Source: Epiperipatus broadwayi
Taxonomy: Eukaryota > Onychophora > Udeonychophora > Euonychophora > Peripatidae
Assembly: GCA_028023455.1 (NCBI GenBank)
Contig: JAQFVV010000258.1
Coordinates: 1,046,501-1,110,500, forward strand
Reading direction: 5' to 3'
DNA: 64,000 bases
Of the stretch, positions 1-12,259 are shown in pieces. The position numbers and the translations under genes are program-made. The notes beneath the pieces are model-generated. The model saw nothing but the letters and a program-made list of their open reading frames with translations, had not been told where the DNA came from and made no database searches. Position 1 is the first letter of the stretch. Each line of letters begins with the position of its first letter.

Positions 1-1529
1 TTTCTATCTAAAAAATGGGCTAATGATAAGAAAATCTATGCAATATACAAAATTCAATAGAAGCAGATCATTTGAGCCCCATCCCCCAATAATCATTATT
101 TCTAAAAACATTGGGTCAAAGTTTACTAATTCTAACTAACATGTACATTAAATTTTCCAAAAAAAAAAAGTATTTTAATAAACTTTAGCATGGAACATAA
201 CCTCTGAACTCTTGCTCTCTTTCTCTCAATCCATTATTGGGCTTAGATACCATTGCCCAAGCCTAATTTTTATATTATTAATCTTCGCTGATACATTTAG
301 AAATTATAAGAATAAAAGGTACCAAATTAAATCTCCATTTACTCAGTGACCAGACTTTCAAAAAAATTTGTGAACCATCTGTTTGTTAAATTTAACCCTC
401 TTTTGGAAAAAATCTTCATTAAGAACAGTTACTTAAACTCTATTTACTTGTATATTCAAAAAAAAAAAACCTAAAATTATTTCTCCTTATTACTATTCCT
501 ATTTCTGTTTTATGACTACTAACTAACATTAGTGGTTTTATAAATATTTCTATTGCCTTAATGATTGATCCACCGGTGCAGCAAGACAGCCACATTGTGG
601 AGACAGGCCATTTTTAAATTACATTTACTAAGATCATTTCATTTCAGTAAATTGGTACATCCCCAAATAAAGGTATCTAAACATATAATCTTTGTTAAAA
701 TAAAATCCCTATCCTATATTCAATTCTAATACAACTCAGTGAATTTATTGCTTCATGAAAATATTACATCCATAGAACACTAGTCTATTATGTCTGTTCA
801 CATCATTTTTCTCAGTGCTGAGAACTTGGAAAATACAAAAATTAGATTTAGAATGACTATACATGTAGTTAATGACAGATATGTGGCTGCAATAACACAT
901 AATACCACTTTCAAAGTTAACACAGGCAGATGATTGATGTAGAGAGAGATTCATAATGACTGGAACCTACACTAATATAAATAAGTGAAAACAATAAAGT
1001 ATAAAAAAATGATAAGAAAAAATTGACCATATTAAAAACAAAACCTAGTCTTTGATGATTAAACATTTTAGCCTACAAGGCAGTAGAAAGTGCTCTTGGT
1101 AAGTTTCCATTTATTAGTATCTACAGTTAACCTTTAAATATGGAAGTCATTCTAGACTACAGTGGATTATTTATTTATGGTATTATGCTTAAAATAAACA
1201 CACTAAAATAAATAACAAATCTCATTGCATAAATTCTCTTTTGTCTATCTCAGTTTGTTGTAAATTTTAAGCCATCAAAATAAAACTTCCCAAATGCTTA
1301 AAATTATTCTTAATTTCTTTTTCACATTTTCCACAAAATGAGAAATGAAAAAAGGAAAAAAAATGACCTTTTAAATTGAGCAAAAAAAACTTTAAACATT
1401 AATTTGTAAATATTTTTTTTCCAATGACTGTATTCTCATGTTTACTGCAAATGTCATTCCTCAAAAAAATGAAATAAAAAAATTGATAAATGAACTTTTA
1501 TACAATATATTTTTACTTGCTTATGTATG
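1..1529. other. AT-rich sequence without a recognised gene
   Basis: No splice-bounded coding segment or repeat that I can name is visible on either strand. Short open frames here have no recognisable motif and are rich in Asn, Lys, Phe and Ile, as expected from random AT-rich DNA. It lies on the 3' side of the KDM1A exons, and is either intron or downstream sequence. Confidence 0.5.
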
Positions 1530-1960
1530 TACTATAAATAATAACAGCCACTTATAAATGAGTATGGCCAACTCCAAAAGTAAAAAAAAGAGAAGAAAAA
1601 AAAACTATTCCTAGAAATAAATTTTACGATAGCTATACAAACCAATCTGTGAATTAAAAATATGTCCACATATAGAATTTGTTGGTGCATTGTTGACTGA
1701 CTAAAATTTTTCTTTCGAAATTCTTTGGCACATCTTGTGTTCACTATTAATTGATTCAAATTAATAAAAGTTCTACCATCAAATATGTCTCATGTCTTGA
1801 TCCCTGTTTCATTAAACTGCCTATAAACAATTTCCAAGATACTGAAAACAATATTAAAGCAAATACACATCCATATTTAACACCAGTTTTTATTTCAAAT
1901 GCTTCACATTTTCCACTTGTAGCAATAATGATTCCTCTCCTGCCAATCATATAAATCTGT
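1530..1960 (-). pseudogene. LINE reverse transcriptase fragment (RTE-like), decayed
   Basis: Minus-strand translation from about 1,930 downward contains KTGVKYGCVFALILFSVS. This matches the reverse transcriptase block that reads roughly GVKQGCVLAPTLFS in RTE-type LINEs of animals. Further down (about 1,700-1,640) a second frame reads QSTMHQQILYVDIF, which fits the region leading to the catalytic YADD box, here degraded. The two parts are in different frames, so the copy is dead. No 5' or 3' end can be placed. It looks related to the LINE fragments at 19.5-22 kb and 22.7-23.8 kb. The clade assignment is by motif only. Confidence 0.6.
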
Positions 1961-3895
1961 ATAATATAAATAAATTTTGGTAAATAACATATTATGCTAT
2001 ATAGATTTTCAAATACACTTCTAATATATTATAGAGTTTATTCGTATATTTATATATGAGATATTAAAAGTATAGGTATAATAATATAAAAGATTTAAAT
2101 TGAATGCTATTAAATAACTGCAGTAAATAAAAATATTTTTCTTTAAATATATTAGAATACAAGTTAAAATAGTAAATCAGAAAGAAATTTAATTAATTGT
2201 TTTAAATGTTTGGTACTAGAAGAGAATGGGTATTTTTTTTATTTATTTTTTTTGTAAAACTTCCTGCATAGGATCTTTCATCTCAATTCTGCAAATAGAT
2301 AGTAAGCTTTCTTCCAAATTACTTCATTCAAGCTGAAGAGATAATATTTATCTAACATTTTTCCTAGTATTGCTGTTATTCTTCAAAATTCTATTCTATG
2401 CTTAACACTTTTTCATATATATTTTGCTAATCCAATACATAACTCTGGTGAAGACAGAATTTTACATTCAGAGTAAAACTTCATCTGAGCTATCATCCAA
2501 ACAATTTCTTTAATTTACAAACATCAAATAGTTATTCAATGAATTAATAATAATTCAGTTTAATTCTTCTTCTAAAAAAAACTTTAACCATTTCAGTAAT
2601 ACCCTAACATCAACATTTGGGATTATTTTTCCAAGTTGTTTTCCAGTTAGTATGTTTTTCTATTAGATCTTGATATAGTCTGCTTATTATCATGCATGAA
2701 GTTCAAAATTAATATTTTACTGAATAGTGAAATCAATTTACGACAAGTATATTTAATTAATCAGTGACCCATCTATTATTTCATTTGATTGGGGGGTTTT
2801 TTCCCCCATACTAATTTATTCTTAATCTTTGACTTTAGGTAAAATAAGATAGCTAATTTTTTTTTTTTTTCCTAAAACGGAGACACATTTTTTACTTTAA
2901 TTATTTTTCCTTTTTTTGTTTGGGATTATCAAAAATGGTATTCCATCTATTCTTCAAATAGTAACTTCATCATTTTATAACTGTTATATTATTAAACTAA
3001 TATATTCAAATATAGGTAATACATGAAAGGGACTATCATTTTTTGATGAGACTATAATGTCATCAATAAATATATGCACACAGGGTATTTCTATGATTAT
3101 TCAGGTCTGCAATTAAAACATGTCCTATACTATCAATTTAATATAATCCAAATAATTAAATATGCAAGAAAAAAAGTCTGTTATTTTATTAAAAATACAG
3201 TAAAATATACACACAAAAAATGAACACAGGTAATAAGAATTATTGACTATAATATTTATATACTACCATACCGCCACATATGAATATCTAGATAATCTGA
3301 ATGATTAATAAAAAATAATAATTTATATATATCATACACACAAAGGTTTTTGCTAACTGACAAGTTTATAAAATTTTACTTGGAAATCTAATTTGTCCAC
3401 CCAACAATGAGTAATGATGGATTACAAATCAATAATAATAAATCATACAAAAATTAAAAGCTGATTATCGAAAAAAATTTCTTACACAATGAAATATTTT
3501 GAAAAATTTAATAATAAAAATAAAAATCAATACAATGGCTGGAATAAGAGGTGGATATGGTAAGGGGAGGGGGAGTACACCAACATTATAAAAATAAAAA
3601 CAAAAATGAATATTAAAAAAAAAAACATCTAAATTAATTCACTATGTTTTAATGGACAATTTTTAAAAAATGATAAATAATATAATAAATGATATTGTCA
3701 TTTTTCTGAAACTACTTTCCATTCTCGAAAAAAATAATAATAATAATAGTAAAACAGAAAATATAACTGGACAATACCGGAAACAAATCAACTCTATGAA
3801 AGGAGTGATTTTGTAATGCATATTGTATAAATATTAATGATAGCAATTTAAAATACCTTAGACGATATTCAAAAATTAAATTATTATATTAATTA
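1961..3895. other. AT-rich stretch, no gene recognised
   Basis: Nothing here can be assigned. A purine-rich patch (about 3,560-3,575) and a minus-strand phrase resembling the IDD box of a reverse transcriptase (about 3,040-3,075) were seen, but no neighbouring motif supports either. Confidence 0.4.
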
Positions 3896-3941
3896 CTGTT
3901 AATATTTAAATACCAGTATATTTATTTAAGCTAGATGTAAT

Positions 3942-4345
3942 TATAGGGATTTGAACCCAGACTTTCAAACTCCCTTTAGTCATCCCTTCCATCTTATACA
4001 ACCGATACATATGACCACATACATGTAGAAAAAAATAAATGATCTCTAATATACATATTTTGAGCAATACTAGTATTCATCAGTGGTTTAGATCATTAAC
4101 TTACACACATATATATAATCAGTGCTCAGTTTGTATTAAGATAATAAATCTTCAAACTTTAATGAACAGGCTTTAGTCTTCTCCACTCTCCAACACTTCA
4201 GCAATCCATATCACTAAAAATCTGATGATGGCATGTTTTATTGTCATACTCATGTTGATCATAAGTCATTCTGACCCCTTATATGTAGGACCTTAAGACC
4301 ATTTAATTACATATGGGCAGAATACAGGCTGAATCTGTAATATTT
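3942..4345 (-). repeat. Interspersed repeat R1, minus-oriented copy
   Basis: The same sequence recurs at 59,535-59,980 in this orientation and at 42,025-42,312 inverted, with about 80 percent identity by eye. The end at 3,942 begins TATAGGGATTTGAACCC. Read on the minus strand this is a T-arm-like box (GGGTTCAAATCCC), so the terminal 80 bp could be tRNA-derived. Copies share a central block (ATAATCAGTGCTCAGTTT) and the phrase ACATGTAGAAAA. A related A/T-rich phrase beginning AATATTTAAATAC occurs just before this copy (about 3,900) and at its far end (about 4,341), so the unit may be flanked by short direct repeats. Confidence 0.7.
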
Positions 4346-4410
4346 AAATACAAGTATAGTATACTGTATATACTTAAGCAGGGTGTAATTAGAGAGAATT
4401 TGTTAAATAC

Positions 4411-5129
4411 AAAAAGCAAAATTAGGCATTTATTTTATATAGCACTGTGTTTATAAATTGTAATAAACTAAAGATCAGCCTTTCAAGCTAACGTACATGC
4501 ACTTTTTATGAATATTAATACTAATAAATGAATACTTTCACCTCCAACACAAGATAAAGTCTTTTCAAAAGAATAGAATGAATCATCTATTCTTTCAACC
4601 CAAATGCTTATATATGGGCAAATCTTAAGTACTGAAAATGAAAGCGTGAGGATAAACCACTCACTTTAAATTACTTTTTACTATCTTGTGTTGGAGGTGA
4701 AAGTATTCATTTATTAGTATTAATATGACTAAAAAGCACATGTTCGTTAGCTTGAAAGGCTGATCTTTAGTTGATTACAATTTATAAACATAGTGCTATA
4801 TAAAATAAATGCCTCATTTGCATATGTTTAGTTTCATTTAAGAATGACATTTCGTAAATTCTAGATAATTTTGTGGGCATCATTCATTCAGACATAGTAA
4901 AAAGTAATTTAAAGTGAGTGGTTTATCCTCACCCTTTCATTTCCAGTACTTAAGATTTGCCCATATATAAGTATTTGTGTTGAAAGAATAGATGATTCAT
5001 TCTATTCTTTTGAAAAGACTTTATCTTGTGTTGGAGGTGAAAGTATTCATTTATTAGTATTAATATTCATAAAAAGTGCATGTATGTTAGCTTGAAAGGC
5101 TGATCTTTAGTTTATTAAAAAGCAAAATT
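4411..5129. repeat. Complex foldback element with nested inverted arms
   Basis: The left arm (about 4,455-4,690) is repeated in inverted orientation at about 4,895-5,117 with few mismatches, giving a hairpin with roughly 225-bp arms. The loop (4,684-4,820) itself holds a third, inverted copy of the first 135 bp of the left block (4,424-4,563). The whole structure is bracketed by the 13-bp direct repeat AAAAAGCAAAATT (4,411-4,423 and 5,117-5,129), which may be a target duplication. There is no coding sequence. It is probably a non-autonomous DNA transposon that inserted into, or recombined with, itself. Confidence 0.75.
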
Positions 5130-6828
5130 GAAAAATTGCAAAAACTATTTTGTAAAGATTTTATATGCTTATTCAATAAATATAATATCCAAATGTTTCA
5201 ATTTCTTTAATCAACATCGTCAACAGTGTTCAATATATTATATTCATATGTTTATAAATGAATTACTGTTATATACATCTACTATTGTAATCTATCACTA
5301 TCAAACAAAATTTCAGCAACTTTTCTAAATAATTACATATATATACTTTTTTTCTATGAAAATCTTTTGTTATTTTGATATACAAAAATCAAAAACAAAC
5401 TATTTTCTAACTGCGATACATCTTGGCAAATCATCATTAATGATGATCAAGTGTTACTATTTTGTCATAGTACTCTATTCCCTAGTTACACTGTGTGCAT
5501 TCAAATACAAATCATATAAACATATAAAAATTTGTCTCAAATGTGTGATATAAAAACAATATTTAGGGAAGAAAAATAATTAAAAAAATAACTGATAAAT
5601 AATTATCAAAAACAATGATATATTAAGAATGAACTTTTGATCAATCATTTATACCAAAGCATCGCAATTCACAAAGATTACTTTCAACATCTGTATTAGA
5701 ATCAGTGATATAGTATGAAATATTAAAACTGTCTATATACATACATACATCTCACTTCTTTTATATCAAGGCTACTCAATCTTTTTGAACATATAAGTAA
5801 AATGATTTTATGATCTATTTCTATTGTTACAAAAAAAAATATTATACTTATTGAAAATGTGAAAACTTAGCAATTTTTTCAAAATTAAAATTATAAAAGG
5901 AAATAAATAATGATAAATAGTAATTAAGATGTTTATTGGTTAAAGAATTTCTCATCTTTGATTTTATAATATTTGTATTTAAAAATGCTGATTCTGCTAA
6001 ATGTACTAGAAATAGACATTTTTAACACATCATTGTCATGATTAGAACTCATTAAAATTAAAATTTATGATGCAGTTTAACTTTTGAAGTGCTAATTATT
6101 TTATTGGCCGAGTGAGGTAAAAGTCTAAACTTTTAATTGGTCAAGTCACAAACTCAACGTCAAAATATATTCATCTTTTAATATTATATTCACTTTAGTT
6201 TCGTTTGTAAAAAGTATATTAATAATTTGTCAGATTATGAAAGTGAACGAAAGTTTTTTCAAAAATAAATTTCTATTTATAATTATAAAAATATTTGATA
6301 ACGGCAAATCTGAAACAAACATTACTGACCAATCAAAAAGTTTTGATGATGTCAGTGATTTCTTTCCCAATTTTACAAAGCAGATAAGTAAATAATTTTT
6401 GCTAAAGTCTTAACTATTTTTCTAAAATAATTTTATTTTTAGCATATTTTATCAAAATAATTTATAATATGTCAAAAAATACATCAAAAAATACTTTTAA
6501 AATGGTCTAAAACATTCGTTTATCATTTTCGAAATGAAAGAAAAGAAATCTTAGCAGTTTCGTTTTGACAAGCGGCTTTCTTTGAACTTGATGGTTACAG
6601 CCAATCAAAATAAAGAACGTCCAGCCTACATGTTTTGTTATACTTTTGACATCAGTTTTATTGATTTTTTACTTGTAAAATAATTCAAGAGAGGGCAGCA
6701 TATTACGGAACTTTTTTTAACCTTTAAAAAGAGTGCAAAATCTTTATCATAGTGTTAAAAGTAACGGAATTCAAGCGATTTGAAGTGGCTTCGAATCATC
6801 TCGTAAAGACCCCCTAAAAGGGTAAATA
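5130..6828. other. AT-rich stretch, no gene recognised
   Basis: Both strands were read. No exon, RNA gene or named repeat is supported. Confidence 0.4.
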
Positions 6829-7380
6829 GATTTGTACAATTGAATATTTGATTATAACATCAGGCACACAATAGACTCAGGCTCTGATTTAAGCATAGTC
6901 TGTAAAAGTTGGTGTATATAGAAGTATGCTCTAAACTTAAGTAATTCACTTAAGGGTTTTAAACTCTTAATGGCAAGTGAGTGCGCATAGATTTATAATA
7001 TTTAAGAAATAGCGCATTATCGAAAATTGACTTCCATTTGGATAATTTCAGATTTTTCAGCGCTTTATAATAATAGATTTACATTTATAAGTCATGTTGG
7101 TCTAATCGGAGATGGTTAAAAATGAGACACTGTCTTTTTCCAGTGATAGTTTTAATAGATTTGTACAATTGAATATTTTATTATAACATCAGGTTCACAA
7201 TAGACTCCAGCCCTGATTTAAGCATGGTCTGTAAGAGTTGGTGTATATAGAATGTACACTCTAAACTTAAGTGATTCGCTTAAGTTTTTTAAACTCTTAC
7301 TGGCAAGTGAGTGCGCATAGATTTATAATATTTAAGAAATAATGCATTATCAGAGATTGACTTCCGTTTGAATAATTATG
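6829..7380. repeat. Direct duplication of a roughly 220-bp block, 329-bp period
   Basis: The block starting ATTTGTACAATTGAATATTT at 6,829 recurs at 7,158 and runs for about 215-220 bp, to the phrase that follows GCGCATAGATTTATAATATT. Identity is around 90 percent. A spacer of about 105 bp separates the copies. Each copy contains the imperfect palindrome CTTAAGT(A/G)ATTC(A/G)CTTAAG. The DNA is less AT-biased than its surroundings. No coding potential is shared between the copies. It could be a tandem repeat seed or terminal direct repeats of a small element. Confidence 0.8.
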
Positions 7381-7880
7381 ATGCAGTTCTAAAATTGAAA
7401 TGTCAAGTAAATTATGTTAAAAGAATAGCAAACAATGGCAAACTACCACGGCCATGATCAAGTGCTGTCATTTAGTTACAGTACTTTGCTGTCTAATTAA
7501 CCCAATCTATCTTTAGGCAAAAAATTTAACACATATTTATTTCTCACAACATGAATAAGAGAAAAAATGTCATCAATATGGAGCATTTTTCTTTATACTG
7601 TTTGATTCAGTTAATGACATAATGTAAAAAAGACGTTATATTCCAACAGCTTTTTTTTTTTTCAAACATAAATAGTAATAAATGAACAAATTGTTATGAT
7701 TCTAAATAAACAACTTGTTTTGAGCAATGGCATTTACTTCACTTAGGGCAAGAACTTAATTAACAATAAAATCAAAGCAATACGTGACCTTTTAGGTTAC
7801 ATTTAAAATCTGCAATATTCGAAATATAAGTTAGAAAATCATATGATGATTATAATATATGCTATTTGTACCCGCAAATT
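7381..7880. other. Sequence on the 3' side of the Helitron
   Basis: This probably contains the 3' end of the Helitron described next, but no terminal hairpin followed by CTRR could be identified confidently. No gene is seen. Confidence 0.35.
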
Positions 7881-10800
7881 TGCTCACATTGGTAGACTAC
7901 TGTAACACATTTTTATAAACAATGTTGTAGGTTTCATCAGAAGTTAGTTCAAACAAATTATTTCCAATCAATATTTGGGAACGTGCAATGTGAAATTGTC
8001 AAGAGATAAACATGGATTTATTAAATTAACATCTGCATCTGCAAAAGTTTGACCTTGAGATTGATTGATCATGATGGTGAAAGCTAATGTGACAGGAAAA
8101 TGGCAATATATTTGAATTGAAATTATAAATCATTTGGAATTATTGGTATTGATATATGAGACAAATTTGTCCTTTAGCAGATCCTACCAATATTTGTGCT
8201 GTAAGAACATGGTTACCAATGCTTGTGTTGCACATTCTGGTGGCATTACATAGTTTTGTTGCATGTAAAGTTGGGCATTAAAATAATAGAAACTCCAACT
8301 TTCAACCTAATTTCATGTGACAATATTCCAGAAATATCCAAAGAGCTCAAAAATTCTATTGGAAAAGATGTAATGTTGTCATTATTAATTATAGTATCCA
8401 AAGATTTTAATGTTATTGGTTAGTGGCTTAAACTGAGATTATTCATATAATTAACAGCTTCATTTGTGAGTTTATCCATAGAATATATCATATTGCAAAA
8501 ATCTACAGAGATATAATACATTTTGCCATGCTCATTAGTTCCCACCTTGCCTCCCTAGATTTGTAGAAGGTGATTGGCAAATTATCTTGTTGATGAATGA
8601 TTGAATACTGCCACTTTTATACTAACAGAAAGATTCATTTTATGATATGCTTCTATAAATATGGAAATTTAATGCATGTATTTAATTCATCTACTATTTT
8701 TAGATATCACAAGCACTGTTTGGTGAAAATCTTCACTAAGTAATATGATTAAACCTTCCACTATCAAATTATTATTTCATACATTTTATAAAGTTCAGTG
8801 CACAGCCTCCAAAGCTCATTTGTGGGACATAGTAACTTCTTCACAAACTAGTAATTTGCACTGTCTCAATAGAGCAACTTGGCTTTTATTTTTGCTGATA
8901 TTACACAATAACTTTTTGATAAGTATTAAATTTAATGGAAGTTTGAGTGCTGAATGAGCCATACAACTCCCATCCAGAAATATAGCTTCTATATCTCATG
9001 ATACAACAGCAATTGCTATTTTACAGGATATTTTTACTTCTGCTAAGATTAAATTTAATAAATATGTTTTTCCTGTAAATGCAGCTTCAATATTACTTAA
9101 CTTCTTCTTAATAAATCAAAAACTGCTTTTTTTTTTCCAGGAAGAAGAATTAGAAGTGAAGTAGCTACTCCCTGTAATTTAACATAGTCATAATTTAATT
9201 CACTATCTACTTTAAAATTGCTAATTAAATTTCCTTGAAGATGTGGAATCCCAAATTTATCCAAACTTTTCCCACATAGAGATGTAACTATTTGTTCTAT
9301 TATGAGCAATGATTCATATTCATTAAATAACAAAGTCTATATAAAATATCTTTACATGTCATTTTTATTTTTCATCCAAAATTTTTTAGGATTGGATAAG
9401 TAGCGTATTGCCAAAAGTTATTTTACTTGATAAGGATTTTGTCACATAGAGCTTCCCTATGATTATTATTTTCTAATAAATTCTATGCTTCACATGTTCC
9501 CTAAACATTTCATACTCATTACCATTGATTGCCTTAAAATTGGGAAAACTTGTATACTCTTTTTAGTGTGTAAAAGCAATCATAAGTAATATCACTCATG
9601 TCCAAGAACATCTCAAGATTGAACCCTAGGTCAACCTTCAACAGGAATACTTTGTTTTCATCTATTCCATTCCTTTTTGCAAGCGTTCAATGTATAATAT
9701 TGGGAAATTTCAAAATACAAGTCTTTGTAAAATGGTCCCTTTGACAAAGGTGAAGGAAGGTAGTTAAACTGCATTTTGAAGGATTAGTTAATCATTCTTG
9801 AAGGTTATGTTCAGTCAGTGTATAGATACATGAGTAACAGATGGATACCTCTTGTGCAAAAGAAAACTGAAAAGTCTCCAAGCATTTCATTACTATGCAC
9901 ATATCAATCTGCTTGGTAGATCTGAACTTCATTTATATATGAATGTATTATTGGCATTGTCTTCCCACATATAAAAAATTGCTTTATCACTGCCTTTATT
10001 GATGTACTTATAGATAGATGTATTTGACAGCTTATGGTAATATGTGAACATCTTAGAAACAGAAGTGGAGAGTATGGCACAGTCCACGTGTTATTGATAT
10101 CTACAAATTTCTGCAATGAATTTTCACAGTAACTTTTCTGTCTACATCTTCCAGGAGCTCTATATTTATAAAAAGGATAATCACTATTGTTGGTTTATGT
10201 ATCTTTTAAAAAATGATTTTGGGTAATATTTTGAGCATTTTCTGTCCTCCATACAATGAGCTGAAGGATTAATAGCCTCACAAAAATCATGTATCTTAAG
10301 TGAAACAATGATATGGTGTAGAATTTTATCTTCAATAGAGTCTGGAATTTCGCCACTTATAATATCATTACCTGATTTGATCTCAATTTATTTTTCAACC
10401 AAAGGTAGCCTAATTTTTGTCATCATTAGAGCAAATGAAACAAATGGATTCACCAAAAATCTTTCTTTTTGTGAGAACATCAATCAATATATTAACTTGC
10501 AGTCTTAAAACTCAGGTTAATAAATCATGTCTGACAGTAATCCTTTCCTCACACAATAGTTAATACTTAAACTAAGGTCAAAAAGGGTTATTCATAAACG
10601 TAATAAATAGATTAGGATAACTATGAGCTCTTCCATTTGTAAAAGAATCTTGTTTATACTCATGAGGATATCTTGAGCTACTAACTAATGTAGAAGAAAG
10701 TATGAATAATTGTTCTAAATCATTAGGATTAACATGAGCATTGGAATAAAGAGCATCTTGCAAATGAATGTAACTTTCTGCTCAAAGTTTATTTTGAATG

Positions 10801-12180
10801 AATAATATAAAACAAAGGCATTTACTTTCAGCTTTCATGTACATATCAATCACAAATTGATGAAACAATTTTTTAAATTGAAATAATATATTGAAATTGT
10901 TATAATAAACGATCAAATGAAAATCATAAAAGTTCAACACTAAAACTTTTTTGCAGTGGCTGTTTCGTTATTGAATTAATTTGAGGTATATTTAAATGAT
11001 AATTTTCTTGTCCATTCTAAAATATTAAAAAATACTGAAGAGAATCATAAAAATGGTGTGTGTAATTCACTCAGGTAGGAGTATTAGTACGTAAATGCAA
11101 AACAATATCTCAATTCATTCCCAATAATTGATTCTGCAACTTCATTAATGATTGGTACATTGTACATCCTTTTATGTTCATCATAAAAGGATATCTTTTC
11201 TACATGTGTATCAGTTATATGATAGTGTGGATAGTTGAAGGGTGCTTGAAAATATGAGTCCAAATCCCCTATACTTATGTTCTTCATGTGGATATGATCA
11301 GCATGAATAACAATTTTATAATCTTCATTAGGCATAATCTCCAGTGTTGTTTGAATGTTCAAAATAAGATGATTATGTTAGGTGCAACATTTGTAGAAAG
11401 CCAGCAATAATATTTGTTTATTTGCTGTAATGCACACTATCTATTAATTTCAATTTCTTCATTTACCATAAAATAAATTTGTAAAGTATTAATGATCATT
11501 ATTGTACAATGATAGAATTGCTTATATTCTATGGTATGTTTGTCCTAGAACTAAAAAAATAGGTGAAAAATCCAGGTTACGTGATTGTCTGATCAACATA
11601 AATTAAATATGCAAACATGAGCAACAAAATATTTGGAATTACCAGACTTATTTAAAAGAAGATATTTAAGGTATTGAGTTAATTCTTGTAAATAAGGAAT
11701 AGAACGCTTACTGAGGAATGGTAAAGGCCTTAGAGTTTCATTTTTCCAGTACATAATGACACTATATTGACATTCATAATTCCTTCTGCCGATTGACAAT
11801 AGTGATGGATTAACAGAATGAATCTATGGATTGTAATTAAAAGCAGCCCCATACAAAGAGCCCTATGTAAAATTTAAATGTTCAGCCTTATAGCCACTTC
11901 TCATCGATCTTGTTCTTGTAAACAGCATACTAGTTTATGATGCTATTTCAACAGCTTTTGACACTGCTTCACACTGTGACTGACATTGTATAGATATGCA
12001 TTTCTCATAGATGCCTGATGTTGAGTTTGAGCATCATTCTCAGCAGCACTGCTTAAGATGACGATTATCACCATTTGGCTGCTTCTGCTACTCAGTCTAT
12101 TCATACCACTGTTGCTTCATATCAACTGCAATTTCTTGAGCTCTCACTAATGGCATTGCTTATGCTCTAAATGAATAATG
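7880..12180 (-). pseudogene. Helitron Rep-helicase, nearly full length but inactivated
   Basis: Read on the minus strand from 12,180 down, pieces appear in the exact order of animal Helitron proteins. First is a cysteine-poor remnant of the N-terminal region (about 11,800-11,600, ending SKYFVAHVCIFNLC). Then come MPNEDYKIVIHAD (about 11,330) and VPIINEVAESIIGNEL (about 11,150), and SSTLVSSSRYPHEYKQD with PNLFITFMNNPF (10,763-10,578), all of the Helitron-like N domain. Next is the Rep part with GEIPDSIEDKI and MEDRKCSKYYPKSF (about 10,370-10,200), then VPYSPLL (about 10,075). The Pif1-type helicase follows, with FTGKTYLLNL (Walker A, about 9,080), AHSALKLPLNL (about 8,955), LRQCKLLVCEEVTMSHK (Walker B region, about 8,860), FPIEFLSSLDISGI (about 8,345) and INQSQGQTFADAD (about 8,060). 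Stops and frameshifts are frequent. It is not expressed as a functional protein. Confidence 0.9.
11196..11273 (+). repeat. Repeat R1 fragment inserted in the Helitron
   Basis: The 78 bp from TTTTCTACATGTGTATCAG to CAAATCCCCTATA match the tRNA-like end of repeat R1 at 60,000-60,092 and 42,220-42,312. It splits the Helitron reading frame between IHADHIHMKNISI and the part leading to VPIINEVAES, exactly where the Helitron family has no insertion. By chance it preserves an open frame, producing a chimeric 92-codon frame with no function implied. Confidence 0.75.
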
Positions 12181-12259
12181 TACAAAATTGGTCTTCTCTG
12201 TTCTTGCTATTTTTGATACTAAATAAATAAAATATTAATAGATTACATATTTTTATGGT

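Noticed and set aside
3040-3170. Minus-strand phrase resembling YIDDIIVSSKN of LTR-element reverse transcriptases
   Set aside because: No neighbouring reverse transcriptase motif is visible in any frame, so chance resemblance cannot be excluded.
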